Part shown: positions 1 through 6,084 of the stretch, piece after piece
Layout: the number at the start of each line of letters is the position of its first letter
Numbering within the stretch: the stretch's first letter is position 1
The notes under the pieces: generated by a model
Told to the model about the DNA's origin: nothing
Databases searched by the model: none
Seen by the model: only the letters and a program-made list of their open reading frames with translations
Position numbers and translations under genes: made by a program
Assembly (NCBI GenBank): GCA_003508755.1
Contig: DNTK01000068.1
Coordinates: forward strand, 1 to 7,118
Direction of reading: 5' to 3'
Source of the DNA: Bacteroidales bacterium
GTDB taxonomy: Bacteria > Bacteroidota > Bacteroidia > Bacteroidales > UBA10428
DNA: 7,118 nucleotides

Positions 1-205
1 ATTGCTGGCTTGGTCAGAAAAGGATGTATGGAAATACATCAAAGAAAAAGATGTTCCATACAACGAGCTTCATGACAAAGGTTTTCCGAGTATTGGATGT
101 CAGCCATGCACACGTGCCATAAAAAAGGGAGAAGATGTGCGTGCCGGTCGTTGGTGGTGGGAACAACCCGAGCAAAAAGAATGTGGCCTGCATATCAAGG
201 ATTAG
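1..205 (+). CDS. cysH: Phosphoadenylyl/adenylyl-sulfate reductase, C-terminal part (5' truncated by window edge)
   Basis: This is the C-terminal 67 residues or so of an assimilatory APS/PAPS reductase, the cytoplasmic enzyme that reduces activated sulfate to sulfite for cysteine synthesis. The window opens inside the gene, with reading frame starting at base 2, so the first residue seen is Leu and not a start. Visible motifs are LLAWSEKDVW, the PYNELHDKGFPSIGC block, a CxxC pair (GCQPC, fragment residues 33 and 36), a GRWWWE stretch and the near-terminal KECGLH. In this family ECGLH carries the catalytic cysteine that forms the thiosulfonate intermediate. The CxxC pair is the second half of the CC...CxxC ligand set for a [4Fe-4S] cluster, found in APS reductases and some bacterial PAPS enzymes. 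The cluster therefore suggests APS as substrate, but the first CC pair lies outside the window. The gene ends in TAG and is followed by a hairpin terminator. Confidence 0.93.
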   Translation, partial: LLAWSEKDVWKYIKEKDVPYNELHDKGFPSIGCQPCTRAIKKGEDVRAGRWWWEQPEQKECGLHIKD

Positions 206-216
206 CCATTCTGCTA

Positions 217-255
217 AAAGAAGGCATACGATTTAAATATTATGCCTTTTTTACA
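217..255. terminator. Probable bidirectional hairpin terminator between cysH and mnmA
   Basis: AAGGCATA at 221-228 pairs perfectly with TATGCCTT at 241-248. The stem extends outward through one G-T wobble to about 217/252, and the loop is the AT-rich 229-240. On the plus strand the stem runs into a T tract, so it suits termination of cysH 12 bases after its stop. On the minus strand it lies 11 bases beyond the mnmA stop and is followed by a T-rich run. Two genes converge on it, so a shared terminator is the natural reading. Confidence 0.75.
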
Positions 256-263
256 TTTGTCTA

Positions 264-1460
264 TTAATTTATAACACCCGAACCAATCATTTCATCCCCA
301 TCGTACCAGGCGGCAAATTGTCCCGGAGTTATTCCTCTTTGCGCTTGCTCAAACAGAATATATAACCCGTCGGTAATCCTGTGGAGTGATGCTTTTTGTA
401 GGGGCTGCCGGTATCGAATACGCACAAAATAGGGGCGTATCTCTCCATTTTTCATTTTCAGGTCTGGCCTGATCCAATGTATCTCATTTGAAGGAATAAA
501 TAAGCCATACCGGTTTAGGCCTTTGTGGTCGTGTCCCTGACCAACATATACAGTATTGGTGTTGATGTTGGTAGAAAGAACAAAGAGTGGTTCTTTTCTA
601 CCTCCGATGTTTAATCCTTTACGTTGGCCAATGGTAAAAAAATGTGCTCCATTGTGCGTACCTGCCATTATTCCCATGTCCTCAGAATAGTCTACTTTCT
701 TTGCAAATGATTTTAACTGCTCATCTGTATAGACATGTTCAATTATTGGTTTAAGATGTTCAGGGTTATCTGGAGAGTCTTTTGCGATTTCAATTGTGTT
801 ACCCTTTTTTACCGATAGCTTTTGCTGCAAAAAAGTGGGGAGATCTACTTTTCCAACAAAACAGATTCCTTGGCTATCCTTCTTTTCGGCGGTGGCCAGT
901 TGCAACTCCGTTGCAATTTTTCTGATTTCGGATTTATATAAATGGCCAATCGGGAAGAGCGCTTTTTTTAACTGTTCCTGGTTAACCTGGCATAAAAAAT
1001 AACTTTGCTCTTTTGATGGATCAGTACCAGTCAGAATACGATGTATTTCTTTTCCATCTTTCACAATGGTTTCTTTTCTGCAATAATGTCCTGTTGCTAC
1101 GTAATCGGCTCCCAGTTCTTCTGCGGCCTTAACAAAAAGATCGAACTTAACTTCCCGGTTGCACAGTACATCCGGATTAGGGGTGCGTCCGTGTTGATAT
1201 TCATCAAACATATAATCTACCACACGTTTGCGGTATTGCTCACTAAAGTCGATTTGTTCAAACTGAATACCGAGTTTTCTGGCTACCAGCTGAGCAAAAA
1301 TCAGGTCATCATCCCAGGGGCAATCGCCGGAGAGCGTGCCGGTTGTATCATGCCAGTTAATCATAAACATGCCAATTACCTCGTGCCCTTGCTTTTTAAG
1401 CAGATAAGCCGCAACACTAGAATCAACACCTCCTGATAAACCAACTACAACCCTGGCCAT
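264..1460 (-). CDS. mnmA: tRNA-specific 2-thiouridylase MnmA
   Basis: MnmA (TrmU) uses ATP and persulfide sulfur to thiolate uridine 34 in the anticodon of Lys, Glu and Gln tRNAs in the cytoplasm. The 398-residue product begins MARVVVGLSGGVDSS, the PP-loop ATP-pyrophosphatase motif (SGGVDSS at 9-15). The two catalytic cysteines are in place: Cys100 in TPNPDVLCN and Cys200 in DSQGICFVG. TGHYCR (123-128) and the FTIGQRKGLNIGG segment (275-287) are family hallmarks, and the C-terminal beta-barrel domain ends with PGQFAAWYDGDE. The protein is longer than the roughly 360-370 residues of typical enzymes. The excess lies at about residues 222-268, between the Cys200 region and TIGQR, and is charged and presumably a surface insertion. 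The start is an ATG with only an A/T-rich leader and no Shine-Dalgarno sequence, normal for Bacteroidota. It lies 89 bases downstream of ribH with no convincing promoter between, so readthrough from ribH is likely. Confidence 0.97.
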   Translation of the reverse strand: MARVVVGLSGGVDSSVAAYLLKKQGHEVIGMFMINWHDTTGTLSGDCPWDDDLIFAQLVARKLGIQFEQIDFSEQYRKRVVDYMFDEYQHGRTPNPDVLCNREVKFDLFVKAAEELGADYVATGHYCRKETIVKDGKEIHRILTGTDPSKEQSYFLCQVNQEQLKKALFPIGHLYKSEIRKIATELQLATAEKKDSQGICFVGKVDLPTFLQQKLSVKKGNTIEIAKDSPDNPEHLKPIIEHVYTDEQLKSFAKKVDYSEDMGIMAGTHNGAHFFTIGQRKGLNIGGRKEPLFVLSTNINTNTVYVGQGHDHKGLNRYGLFIPSNEIHWIRPDLKMKNGEIRPYFVRIRYRQPLQKASLHRITDGLYILFEQAQRGITPGQFAAWYDGDEMIGSGVIN

Positions 1461-1483
1461 TTATTTGAATTAAGTAAAGCATT

Positions 1484-1537
1484 TCGATAAACGACTTGAG
1501 CCTGAAGATTATTATAGATTCAACAGTCGTTTATCAA
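1484..1537 (-). other. Long intercistronic RNA hairpin between ribH and mnmA
   Basis: GATAAACGACT at 1486-1496 is exactly complementary to AGTCGTTTATC at 1525-1535. Read as minus-strand RNA the stem gains a U-G and a U-A pair at its base (1536/1485 and 1537/1484), and a second 5-bp stem (UUGAA with UUCAG) forms inside, capped by an AU-rich loop. On the plus strand the wobble would be an A-C mismatch, so the minus transcript is the likelier functional form. No T tract follows either arm, so it is not a classical intrinsic terminator. It starts about 13 bases after the ribH stop and ends 23 bases before the mnmA ATG. A stability element, a processing site or a weak attenuator are all possible. 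Confidence 0.6.
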
Positions 1538-1549
1538 TATTTGGTATTA

Positions 1550-2041
1550 TTATTGAGCTCTTCTGATTAAATCCACCATTTTTATGGCGGTAATTGCCGC
1601 CTCGTCGCCTTTGTTGCCATGTTTACCACCTGCACGGTCCAGCGCCTGTTGTTGATTTTCGGTGGTTAGTACACCAAAAATAAATGGGATATCGTAATCG
1701 AGATTAAGCTGGGTAACACCTTGTGTGACGCCATTGCAAATAAAATCGAAGTGGCGTGTCTCACCTTGTATTACACATCCTATGGTAATAATTGCATCAA
1801 AATAACGGGTTTGGGCGAGTGCTTTTGCGCCGGACGTCAGTTCAAATGTACCTGGAACAAACTCAATAACTATATTCTCTTCGCTTGCCCCATGCTTAAT
1901 GAGCGTATTTATAGCACCATCGCGCAAAGCAAAGGTTACCTCCTCGTTCCATTCGGCAACAACAACTCCAAATTTCATCCCTTTGGCTGATGGAACCTTC
2001 GAAGGATCGTATTCCGATAAATTTTTTAGTGCAGTGGCCAT
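1550..2041 (-). CDS. ribH: 6,7-dimethyl-8-ribityllumazine synthase
   Basis: RibH condenses 5-amino-6-ribitylamino-uracil with 3,4-dihydroxy-2-butanone 4-phosphate, the penultimate step of riboflavin synthesis, as a cytoplasmic pentamer or icosahedral 60-mer. The 163-residue product is of normal length and carries the family blocks in order: VVVAEWNEEVT (27-36, with the substrate-stacking aromatic as Trp31 where many have Phe), FVPGTFELTSGAKALA (61-76), GCVIQGETRHFD (88-99, with the conserved catalytic His97), IFGVLTTENQQQA (121-133), and DRAGGKHGNKGDEAA (135-149), where Arg136 matches the phosphate-binding arginine. A hydrophilic N-terminal extension of about 20 residues precedes the first strand. 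The ATG has an AT-rich leader without Shine-Dalgarno. A TAnnTTTG box lies about 43 bases upstream, beyond a terminator, so ribH probably heads its own ribH-mnmA unit. No other rib gene is in the window. Confidence 0.97.
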   Translation of the reverse strand: MATALKNLSEYDPSKVPSAKGMKFGVVVAEWNEEVTFALRDGAINTLIKHGASEENIVIEFVPGTFELTSGAKALAQTRYFDAIITIGCVIQGETRHFDFICNGVTQGVTQLNLDYDIPFIFGVLTTENQQQALDRAGGKHGNKGDEAAITAIKMVDLIRRAQ

Positions 2042-2083
2042 ACTTTATTTTGTTATAAAAGTGAATGAATGAAATACCTGTTG

Positions 2084-2091
2084 CAAAGATA
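2084..2091 (-). promoter_or_regulatory. Probable ribH promoter, -7 box
   Basis: The minus strand reads TATCTTTG, a full match to the Bacteroidota -7 consensus TAnnTTTG. It sits 43 bases upstream of the ribH ATG and just downstream of the TPR-gene terminator. No clear TTTG -33 element is found 19-21 bases further upstream, so the call rests on the -7 box and the position. Confidence 0.5.
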
Positions 2092-2132
2092 GCTTACAAT
2101 TTATTAATTGGAAGTTGTTGCAGCTACAGAAT

Positions 2133-2171
2133 AAAAAAGTACCAACATCATTACAATGCTGATACTTTTTA
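2133..2171. terminator. Strong hairpin terminator after the TPR gene
   Basis: As minus-strand RNA, AAAAAGTATCAGCAT pairs with ATGTTGGTACTTTTT over 15 pairs, two of them G-U, around a 7-nt loop, and ends in a run of six T. It begins 18 bases after the TPR stop codon. The stem base is A-tract against T-tract, so it could also stop plus-strand transcription. It separates the TPR gene from ribH as transcription units. Confidence 0.82.
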
Positions 2172-2188
2172 TTGCGTGTGTGTGAGAC

Positions 2189-2875
2189 TTATTGTTTCAG
2201 CCTGGCAGCTGAAATATATTTTTCAATTTCTCTTGCTTCGTCCGAATCAGGATATTCACTTTTTATGGTTTCATAAGCCGCTAAAGCTTTTTTATATTCA
2301 CCCAGTTCCTCATAGACAATTCCGGCTTTCTTAAGGTATATGGCTGATGTAAGCTCGTTGCTGTTTTTTGCGGCAGCTTTCTCGTAATACGAAACTCCTT
2401 TTTCATATTCCTCGAGCTCAACATATGCATCTCCAATAGCTCCCAGTGCAACAGTAGAAACAAGCCGGTCGTTGGCATCAAACTCTTTTAAATAATCAAT
2501 GGCTTCCTCAAATTCGCCCAAACGCAGATATGCGATTCCTGCATAATAGTTTGCCAGGTTAGCTGATTTTGTTGGACCGAACTCATCAATAATATCTAAC
2601 ATGCCATAGAACGAACCATCCCCTTCAAGGGCAAGATACAATGAATCTTGCTCGAAGTAGCGCTCGGCCATAAACATTTGACCCTGGGCTTCAGCTTCCA
2701 TAGGTGCTAAATAGAATCGTTGGTAACTTAAAAATCCACCAACAACAATAGCAATGGCTAGAATAATTATTGTTAAGCTTTTTCTGTTATCCTCGATATA
2801 TTGTTCGGTTTTCGATAATGCACTTTCAACCGCTTCAAAGCTGTCGGGAGTTTCTTGTTTTTTATTTTTACTCAT
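2189..2875 (-). CDS. Membrane-anchored tetratricopeptide repeat protein (YfgM-like architecture)
   Basis: The 228-residue protein has a charged cytoplasmic N-terminus (1-32, rich in Lys and Glu), one transmembrane segment at about 34-50 (LTIIILAIAIVVGGFLS) and a periplasmic alpha-helical tail. At least three TPR units are visible, at about 107-134 (NYYAGIAYLRLGEFEEAIDYL), 143-170 (ALGAIGDAYVELEEYEKGV) and 177-210 (KKAGIVYEELGEYKKALAAY). An upstream segment, about 60-105, resembles the degenerate first helices of YfgM-type proteins. In E. coli, YfgM works with the chaperone PpiD at the Sec translocon. That role is only an analogy here, since TPR folds mainly mediate protein contacts. The gene diverges from recF with a good promoter in the gap, and is followed by a terminator, so it looks monocistronic. 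TPR assignment is secure; the exact function is unknown. Confidence 0.9.
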   Translation of the reverse strand: MSKNKKQETPDSFEAVESALSKTEQYIEDNRKSLTIIILAIAIVVGGFLSYQRFYLAPMEAEAQGQMFMAERYFEQDSLYLALEGDGSFYGMLDIIDEFGPTKSANLANYYAGIAYLRLGEFEEAIDYLKEFDANDRLVSTVALGAIGDAYVELEEYEKGVSYYEKAAAKNSNELTSAIYLKKAGIVYEELGEYKKALAAYETIKSEYPDSDEAREIEKYISAARLKQ

Positions 2876-2908
2876 CGGGTAATTTATTTATCCTCTTTTT
2901 AACGGTTG

Positions 2909-2939
2909 CAAATGTATATTATTTAGCATAATTCGCAAA
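2909..2939 (-). promoter_or_regulatory. Promoter of the TPR gene (-33 and -7 boxes)
   Basis: The minus strand carries TTTG (2936-2939), 19 bases, then TACATTTG (2909-2916). This fits the Bacteroidota consensus TTTG-N19-21-TAnnTTTG exactly. The -7 box ends 33 bases before the ATG at 2875, giving an expected leader of roughly 25 bases. Confidence 0.8.
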
Positions 2940-2978
2940 AATATTTAATGATAACTGTGTTACTTATTCCAAAGAGTT

Positions 2979-3008
2979 TTTGAGTTGTAATGTCAATGGT
3001 TATTTTTG
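2979..3008 (+). promoter_or_regulatory. Probable recF promoter (-33 and -7 boxes)
   Basis: TTTG at 2979-2982 is followed after 18 bases by TATTTTTG at 3001-3008, matching TAnnTTTG with a spacer one base shorter than the usual 19-21. It ends 19 bases before the recF ATG, so the leader would be very short (around a dozen bases). It lies back to back with the TPR-gene promoter, with about 40 bases between the two -33 boxes. Confidence 0.65.
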
Positions 3009-3027
3009 AGGTATCAATTCAGGTAGC

Positions 3028-4134
3028 ATGCATATTAAGAAACTGTCACTTGTAAATTTTAAAAACTACTCCGAGTTATCGGTCGACTTGCATAATAAGG
3101 TCAATTGCTTTGTTGGAAATAACGGTGTGGGAAAGACCAATCTGCTCGATGCGGTTTACTATTTGTGCATGTGCAAAAGTTACTTTCAGGTTTCGGATCA
3201 GTATTCGATCCGTCAAAACCAGGAATTTATGGTGTTACAGGGAACCTTTCATTTAAATAATCAGCAGGATGAATTGTATTGCGGACTGAAAGTTGGTAAG
3301 CGCAAGCAGTTCAGAAAAAACAAAAAGGAATACCAACGCCTGTCGGATCATATTGGACGGTATCCGGTAGTAATGGTATCTCCATCCGATTCGGCACTCA
3401 TCATCGAAGGGAGCGAAGAAAGAAGAAAATACATGAATGCGGTCATATCGCAATTTGATCGAAACTACCTCGAAGAAACGATTAAATATAACAAGGTATT
3501 AACCCAACGCAATAAGTATCTGAAAGAACTTGGAGGCAGAACATCAGGTAATGACCTCTTGGAAATATATAACAATCAACTAATACCCCTGGCAGAAAAT
3601 ATCCATAAAACACGAACCAGGTTTGTGGACGAGCTAACTAAAGTTTTTCAAAATTATTATTCGCTGATCTCCCAGGAAAAAGAACAGGTAAGTCTTGAAT
3701 ATGCTTCGCAACTGAATGATAATAAATACGGCGATTTGCTCAGAAAATTTTATCAGAAGGATCTGGCGGCACAATATACATGCATGGGCATTCATAAAGA
3801 TGAATTAATTCTAAAAATGAATGACTTACCTATTAAGAAAATTGGATCGCAGGGCCAGCAGAAGACTTTTCTGGTGGCATTAAAACTGGCACAATTCGAT
3901 TTCTTAAAAACTGTAAAAGAAATAAAACCAATACTGCTACTTGACGATATATTTGATAAATTTGATGTGGACAGAGTTGCTCAGATATTAGAATTGGTTG
4001 CTGATGAATCATTCGGACAGATATTTATTACTCATACCAATGAGGAGCGAATGCGAAAACTGCTGAGTAATTTCCATGGCTCCCATAAATTATTTAAAGT
4101 TGATTCAGGACAGGTAACATCGCTTAAACCATGA
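3028..4134 (+). CDS. recF: DNA replication and repair protein RecF
   Basis: RecF is an SMC/ABC-type ATPase that binds DNA at single-strand/double-strand junctions and, with RecO and RecR, helps load RecA at gaps and stalled forks. The 368-residue product has the normal family length. It begins with the RecF/SMC head signature (KKLSLVNFKNY), then Walker A GNNGVGKT (30-37), the PVVMVSPSD block (113-121), RRKYMNAVISQFD (132-144), the ABC signature IGSQGQQKT (272-280), Walker B PILLLDDIFDKFD (301-313) and the switch histidine stretch FITHTNEER (333-341). Signature residue Lys279 replaces the commoner Arg, a mild change. The ATG at 3028 is preceded by CAGGTAGC, a weak purine-rich leader, and by a promoter-like pair of boxes. 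Its TGA overlaps the next ATG as ATGA, so translation of the downstream DciA-like gene is probably coupled. Confidence 0.97.
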   Translation: MHIKKLSLVNFKNYSELSVDLHNKVNCFVGNNGVGKTNLLDAVYYLCMCKSYFQVSDQYSIRQNQEFMVLQGTFHLNNQQDELYCGLKVGKRKQFRKNKKEYQRLSDHIGRYPVVMVSPSDSALIIEGSEERRKYMNAVISQFDRNYLEETIKYNKVLTQRNKYLKELGGRTSGNDLLEIYNNQLIPLAENIHKTRTRFVDELTKVFQNYYSLISQEKEQVSLEYASQLNDNKYGDLLRKFYQKDLAAQYTCMGIHKDELILKMNDLPIKKIGSQGQQKTFLVALKLAQFDFLKTVKEIKPILLLDDIFDKFDVDRVAQILELVADESFGQIFITHTNEERMRKLLSNFHGSHKLFKVDSGQVTSLKP

Positions 4135-4421
4135 GAAAAAACAATACCCAGGAAATAAAAGGGGTAATTCGTGAATACATCGAAGCTTTAGGCCATCAAC
4201 GTAAGCTTAAAGAGGTAAATATTATTTCTTCATGGGAAGAGGTAATGGGTAAAATGATAGCGCGCCACACCACGAAAATCTATATCCGAAAAAAGGTGTT
4301 ATATGTTTACCTTGATTCGCCTGTTCTGCGCAACGAGCTACTTATGCGCCGGGAACAGATGCAAGCACATCTGAACGATTATGCAGGTTCAGAAGTGGTG
4401 GAAAAGATTATTTTAAAGTAA
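4131..4421 (+). CDS. DUF721 protein, DciA-like (putative replicative helicase loader)
   Basis: This 96-residue protein is a bare DUF721 domain. The family includes DciA, which assists loading of the replicative helicase DnaB in bacteria lacking DnaC or DnaI loaders. Recognisable positions are SSWEEVMGKMIARHT (33-47; the invariant Trp35 and Gly40, followed by the His-Thr pair), a beta-hairpin of alternating hydrophobics KVLYVYLDSPVLRNEL (55-70, matching the usual L-V-V-x-SS-x-W-x-x-EL with Leu for Trp), and the helix with HLNDYAG (80-86) followed by VVEKIIL. It lacks the extra N- or C-terminal extensions of many proteobacterial members. The overlap with recF by four bases (ATGA) implies one mRNA and coupled translation. 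The family call is strong. The helicase-loader role is inference from DciA work and from the recF neighbourhood. Confidence 0.85.
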   Translation: MRKNNTQEIKGVIREYIEALGHQRKLKEVNIISSWEEVMGKMIARHTTKIYIRKKVLYVYLDSPVLRNELLMRREQMQAHLNDYAGSEVVEKIILK

Positions 4422-4440
4422 GGATAACTGAGGAAAATTA

Positions 4441-4478
4441 CACAAGTGCTGCAATTAAACACTGTTTTTGTTCTTGTG
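4441..4478. terminator. Weak candidate terminator between the convergent DciA-like gene and ndk
   Basis: CACAAG at 4441-4446 can pair with CTTGTG at 4473-4478, and inside it AGTG pairs with CACT just before a GTTTTTG run. The stems are short and the loops large, so the call rests mostly on the convergent gene arrangement. The 81-base gap holds nothing else recognisable. Confidence 0.3.
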
Positions 4479-4502
4479 CGCTTTTGCTCTTTTATGCTAT
4501 CA

Positions 4503-4946
4503 TTAGAAATGTACAGGATCAAAATTTGAAAAACGTTCGCTTTTTGAGAAAAAGAAATCGCACTCAATTTCAGCATTTGCATCACTGTCGGAGCCATGAA
4601 CGGCATTGCGCTCCATAGATTCGGCAAACATGCGGCGAATGGTTCCTGGTTGTGCTTTATTTGGGTCGGTATGTCCTATAAGCTTTCTGTATTCTTTCAC
4701 CGCATCTTTTTTTTCAAGTATGGCCACTACAACAGGTCCAGAAGTCATGAAACTTATCAGGCTTTCATAAAAAGGTTTTTCTTTATGAACAGCATAAAAG
4801 TTCTTTGCCTGAGTTAAATTTAAACGCAACAAGCGCATGGCTGCAATATGAAAACCGGCTTCGTTAATTCGAGCAAGAATAGGGCCTATGTATTCATTTG
4901 TTACTGCCCCTGGTTTAATAATTGTAAGTGTTTTTGATCCTGCCAT
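4503..4946 (-). CDS. ndk: Nucleoside diphosphate kinase
   Basis: Ndk transfers the gamma-phosphate of ATP to nucleoside diphosphates through a phosphohistidine, balancing the cytoplasmic NTP and dNTP pools. The 147-residue product is of normal size. It shows the N-terminal TLTIIKPGAV with ATP-contacting Lys11, the HKEKPFYESLISFMTSGP block (54-71), the phosphate-binding arginines in TIRRMF (102-107), and the active-site NAVHGSDS (114-121) with nucleophile His117. The residue after KP is Gly13 where Asp or Asn is common; this position tolerates change. The last ten residues (RFSNFDPVHF) form a divergent tail. The start MAGSKTLTIIKPGAV aligns with other family members. The gene is convergent with the DciA-like gene and divergent from the DHH gene. 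I could not find a full TAnnTTTG box on its own strand upstream. Confidence 0.97.
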   Translation of the reverse strand: MAGSKTLTIIKPGAVTNEYIGPILARINEAGFHIAAMRLLRLNLTQAKNFYAVHKEKPFYESLISFMTSGPVVVAILEKKDAVKEYRKLIGHTDPNKAQPGTIRRMFAESMERNAVHGSDSDANAEIECDFFFSKSERFSNFDPVHF

Positions 4947-5017
4947 AGTAGCTTAATTTTTATTGTTACAGTGAATATATAAAAATATTTCAATTACGCT
5001 CTTTATGCAGATATAAT

Positions 5018-5025
5018 TATATTTG
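5018..5025 (+). promoter_or_regulatory. Probable promoter -7 box of the DHH-FKBP operon
   Basis: TATATTTG matches the Bacteroidota -7 consensus TAnnTTTG fully. It lies 27 bases upstream of the TTG at 5053. A -33 TTTG is not evident at the expected distance. The box contains the only other upstream in-frame TTG (5023-5025), which argues that translation begins downstream of it. Confidence 0.55.
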
Positions 5026-5052
5026 ACAATTAATCAGCACGAAATAGGAATA

Positions 5053-6084
5053 TTGAAACTTTCAAATAATTTTTCAACACAAAAAATTCGAGAATTACTT
5101 TCTCAGAAACACCAAAATATTGTAATTGTTTCGCACCGGAATCCCGATGGCGATGCAATGGGTTCCTCGCTGGCATTGTATCAGTTTTTAAAATCTATGG
5201 GACATTTTCCAAAAGTTGTTGTCCCCAACTTTTTTGCAGGATTCTTACGCTGGATGCCCGGGTCGTCGGATGTGATGGTGTACGATTGGATTCCTGATAA
5301 ATGCAACGAGGTGTTTAAGAATTCCAGCATTCTTTTTGCTGTAGATTTTAACGATTTGTCCCGGATAAGAGAATTTCACGAACATTTAATGCCAGTTGAC
5401 TCTTATAAAGTATTGATTGATCATCATCCAAGTCCGGGAGATTTTGCTGATTTAACTATTTCCGATACAGGAGTCAGTTCAACCTGTGAACTGGTATATC
5501 TTTTCTTAAAAAGCCTTGGTCATGATGAATTGATATACAAAGAGGTTGCTGAATGCATATACACCGGTATCATGACCGATACCGGGTGCTTTAGTTTTAA
5601 TTCTTCAAATCGTCAAACTTTTGATGTGGTAGCTGATTTGCTGGATATTGGAATTGATAAGGATAGCATATATGATCGGGTGTATGATAATTATTCGTAT
5701 GATCGAATGAAACTCCTCGGACATTGCCTGCAGGAAAAAATGGTATATTTACCAGAATACAAAACAGCCTTCCTGAGTCTTAGCAGCGAGGATATGAAAA
5801 AGTATAACTTTAAGGTGGGCGATTCTGAAGGATTTGTTAATGTACCACTATCTATTAAAGGTGTTATTTTTTCTGCGCTGTTTACAGAAAAGGAGGATGT
5901 TGTGAAGGTTTCGCTTCGCTCGAAAGGTAATTTTGCTGTGAACAACATAGCTAGTAAATACTTTAATGGTGGGGGACATATAAATGCTTCAGGGGGTGAG
6001 TCGACGGCTAGCCTCGAGAAAACTATTAAGACATTTATAGAATTATTACCTATCTATAAAACAGCTTTAGAAAATGCAGAATAA
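5053..6084 (+). CDS. DHH/DHHA1 phosphoesterase, NrnA-like (oligoribonuclease / pAp phosphatase family)
   Basis: Members of this family are metal-dependent cytoplasmic phosphoesterases. NrnA degrades short oligoribonucleotides and dephosphorylates 3'-phosphoadenosine 5'-phosphate; related proteins cleave cyclic dinucleotides. With numbering from the TTG at 5053 (343 residues) the motifs are SHRNPDGDA (27-35), FAVDFND (95-101), the name-giving LIDHHPSP (121-128), GIMTDTGCFSF (172-182), and the DHHA1 substrate loop YFNGGGHINASGG (303-315). All metal-ligand aspartates and histidines appear intact. No in-frame ATG precedes motif I. The candidates are TTG at 5023, which sits inside a promoter-like box, and TTG at 5053, preceded by TAGGAA and giving a start MKLSNNF and a normal family length. 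I therefore chose 5053, with moderate certainty. The 3' end overlaps the FKBP lipoprotein gene by 11 bases. Substrate cannot be read from sequence. Confidence 0.9.
   Translation: MKLSNNFSTQKIRELLSQKHQNIVIVSHRNPDGDAMGSSLALYQFLKSMGHFPKVVVPNFFAGFLRWMPGSSDVMVYDWIPDKCNEVFKNSSILFAVDFNDLSRIREFHEHLMPVDSYKVLIDHHPSPGDFADLTISDTGVSSTCELVYLFLKSLGHDELIYKEVAECIYTGIMTDTGCFSFNSSNRQTFDVVADLLDIGIDKDSIYDRVYDNYSYDRMKLLGHCLQEKMVYLPEYKTAFLSLSSEDMKKYNFKVGDSEGFVNVPLSIKGVIFSALFTEKEDVVKVSLRSKGNFAVNNIASKYFNGGGHINASGGESTASLEKTIKTFIELLPIYKTALENAE

Noticed and set aside
1041..1436. Plus-strand open frame of 131 codons antisense to mnmA
   Set aside because: It lies wholly opposite a clear MnmA gene with all catalytic motifs. 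Its translation has no recognisable domain or sensible composition, and no promoter box was seen.
1..1460. Functional link between cysH and mnmA through sulfur metabolism
   Set aside because: The genes are convergent with a terminator between them, so no shared transcription is implied. Adjacency alone does not support a pathway link.
1507..1537. A sigma70-like pair (TTGATA ... TATAAT) on the minus strand before mnmA
   Set aside because: The spacing is only 15 bases, the elements lie within the hairpin, and Bacteroidota primary promoters use TAnnTTTG rather than TATAAT.
2042..2132. Possible FMN riboswitch upstream of ribH
   Set aside because: The space between the upstream terminator and the ribH ATG is about 90 bases with a promoter box inside. 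The likely leader of about 40 bases is too short, and no conserved FMN-aptamer segments are seen.
5691..5948. Minus-strand open frame of 85 codons inside the DHH gene
   Set aside because: It is antisense to a well conserved coding region and has no family features. The same holds for the antisense frames at 796-1002, 1721-1990, 2065-2334, 3253-3453, 4379-4627 and 4596-4817, and for the out-of-frame reading at 2281-2481.
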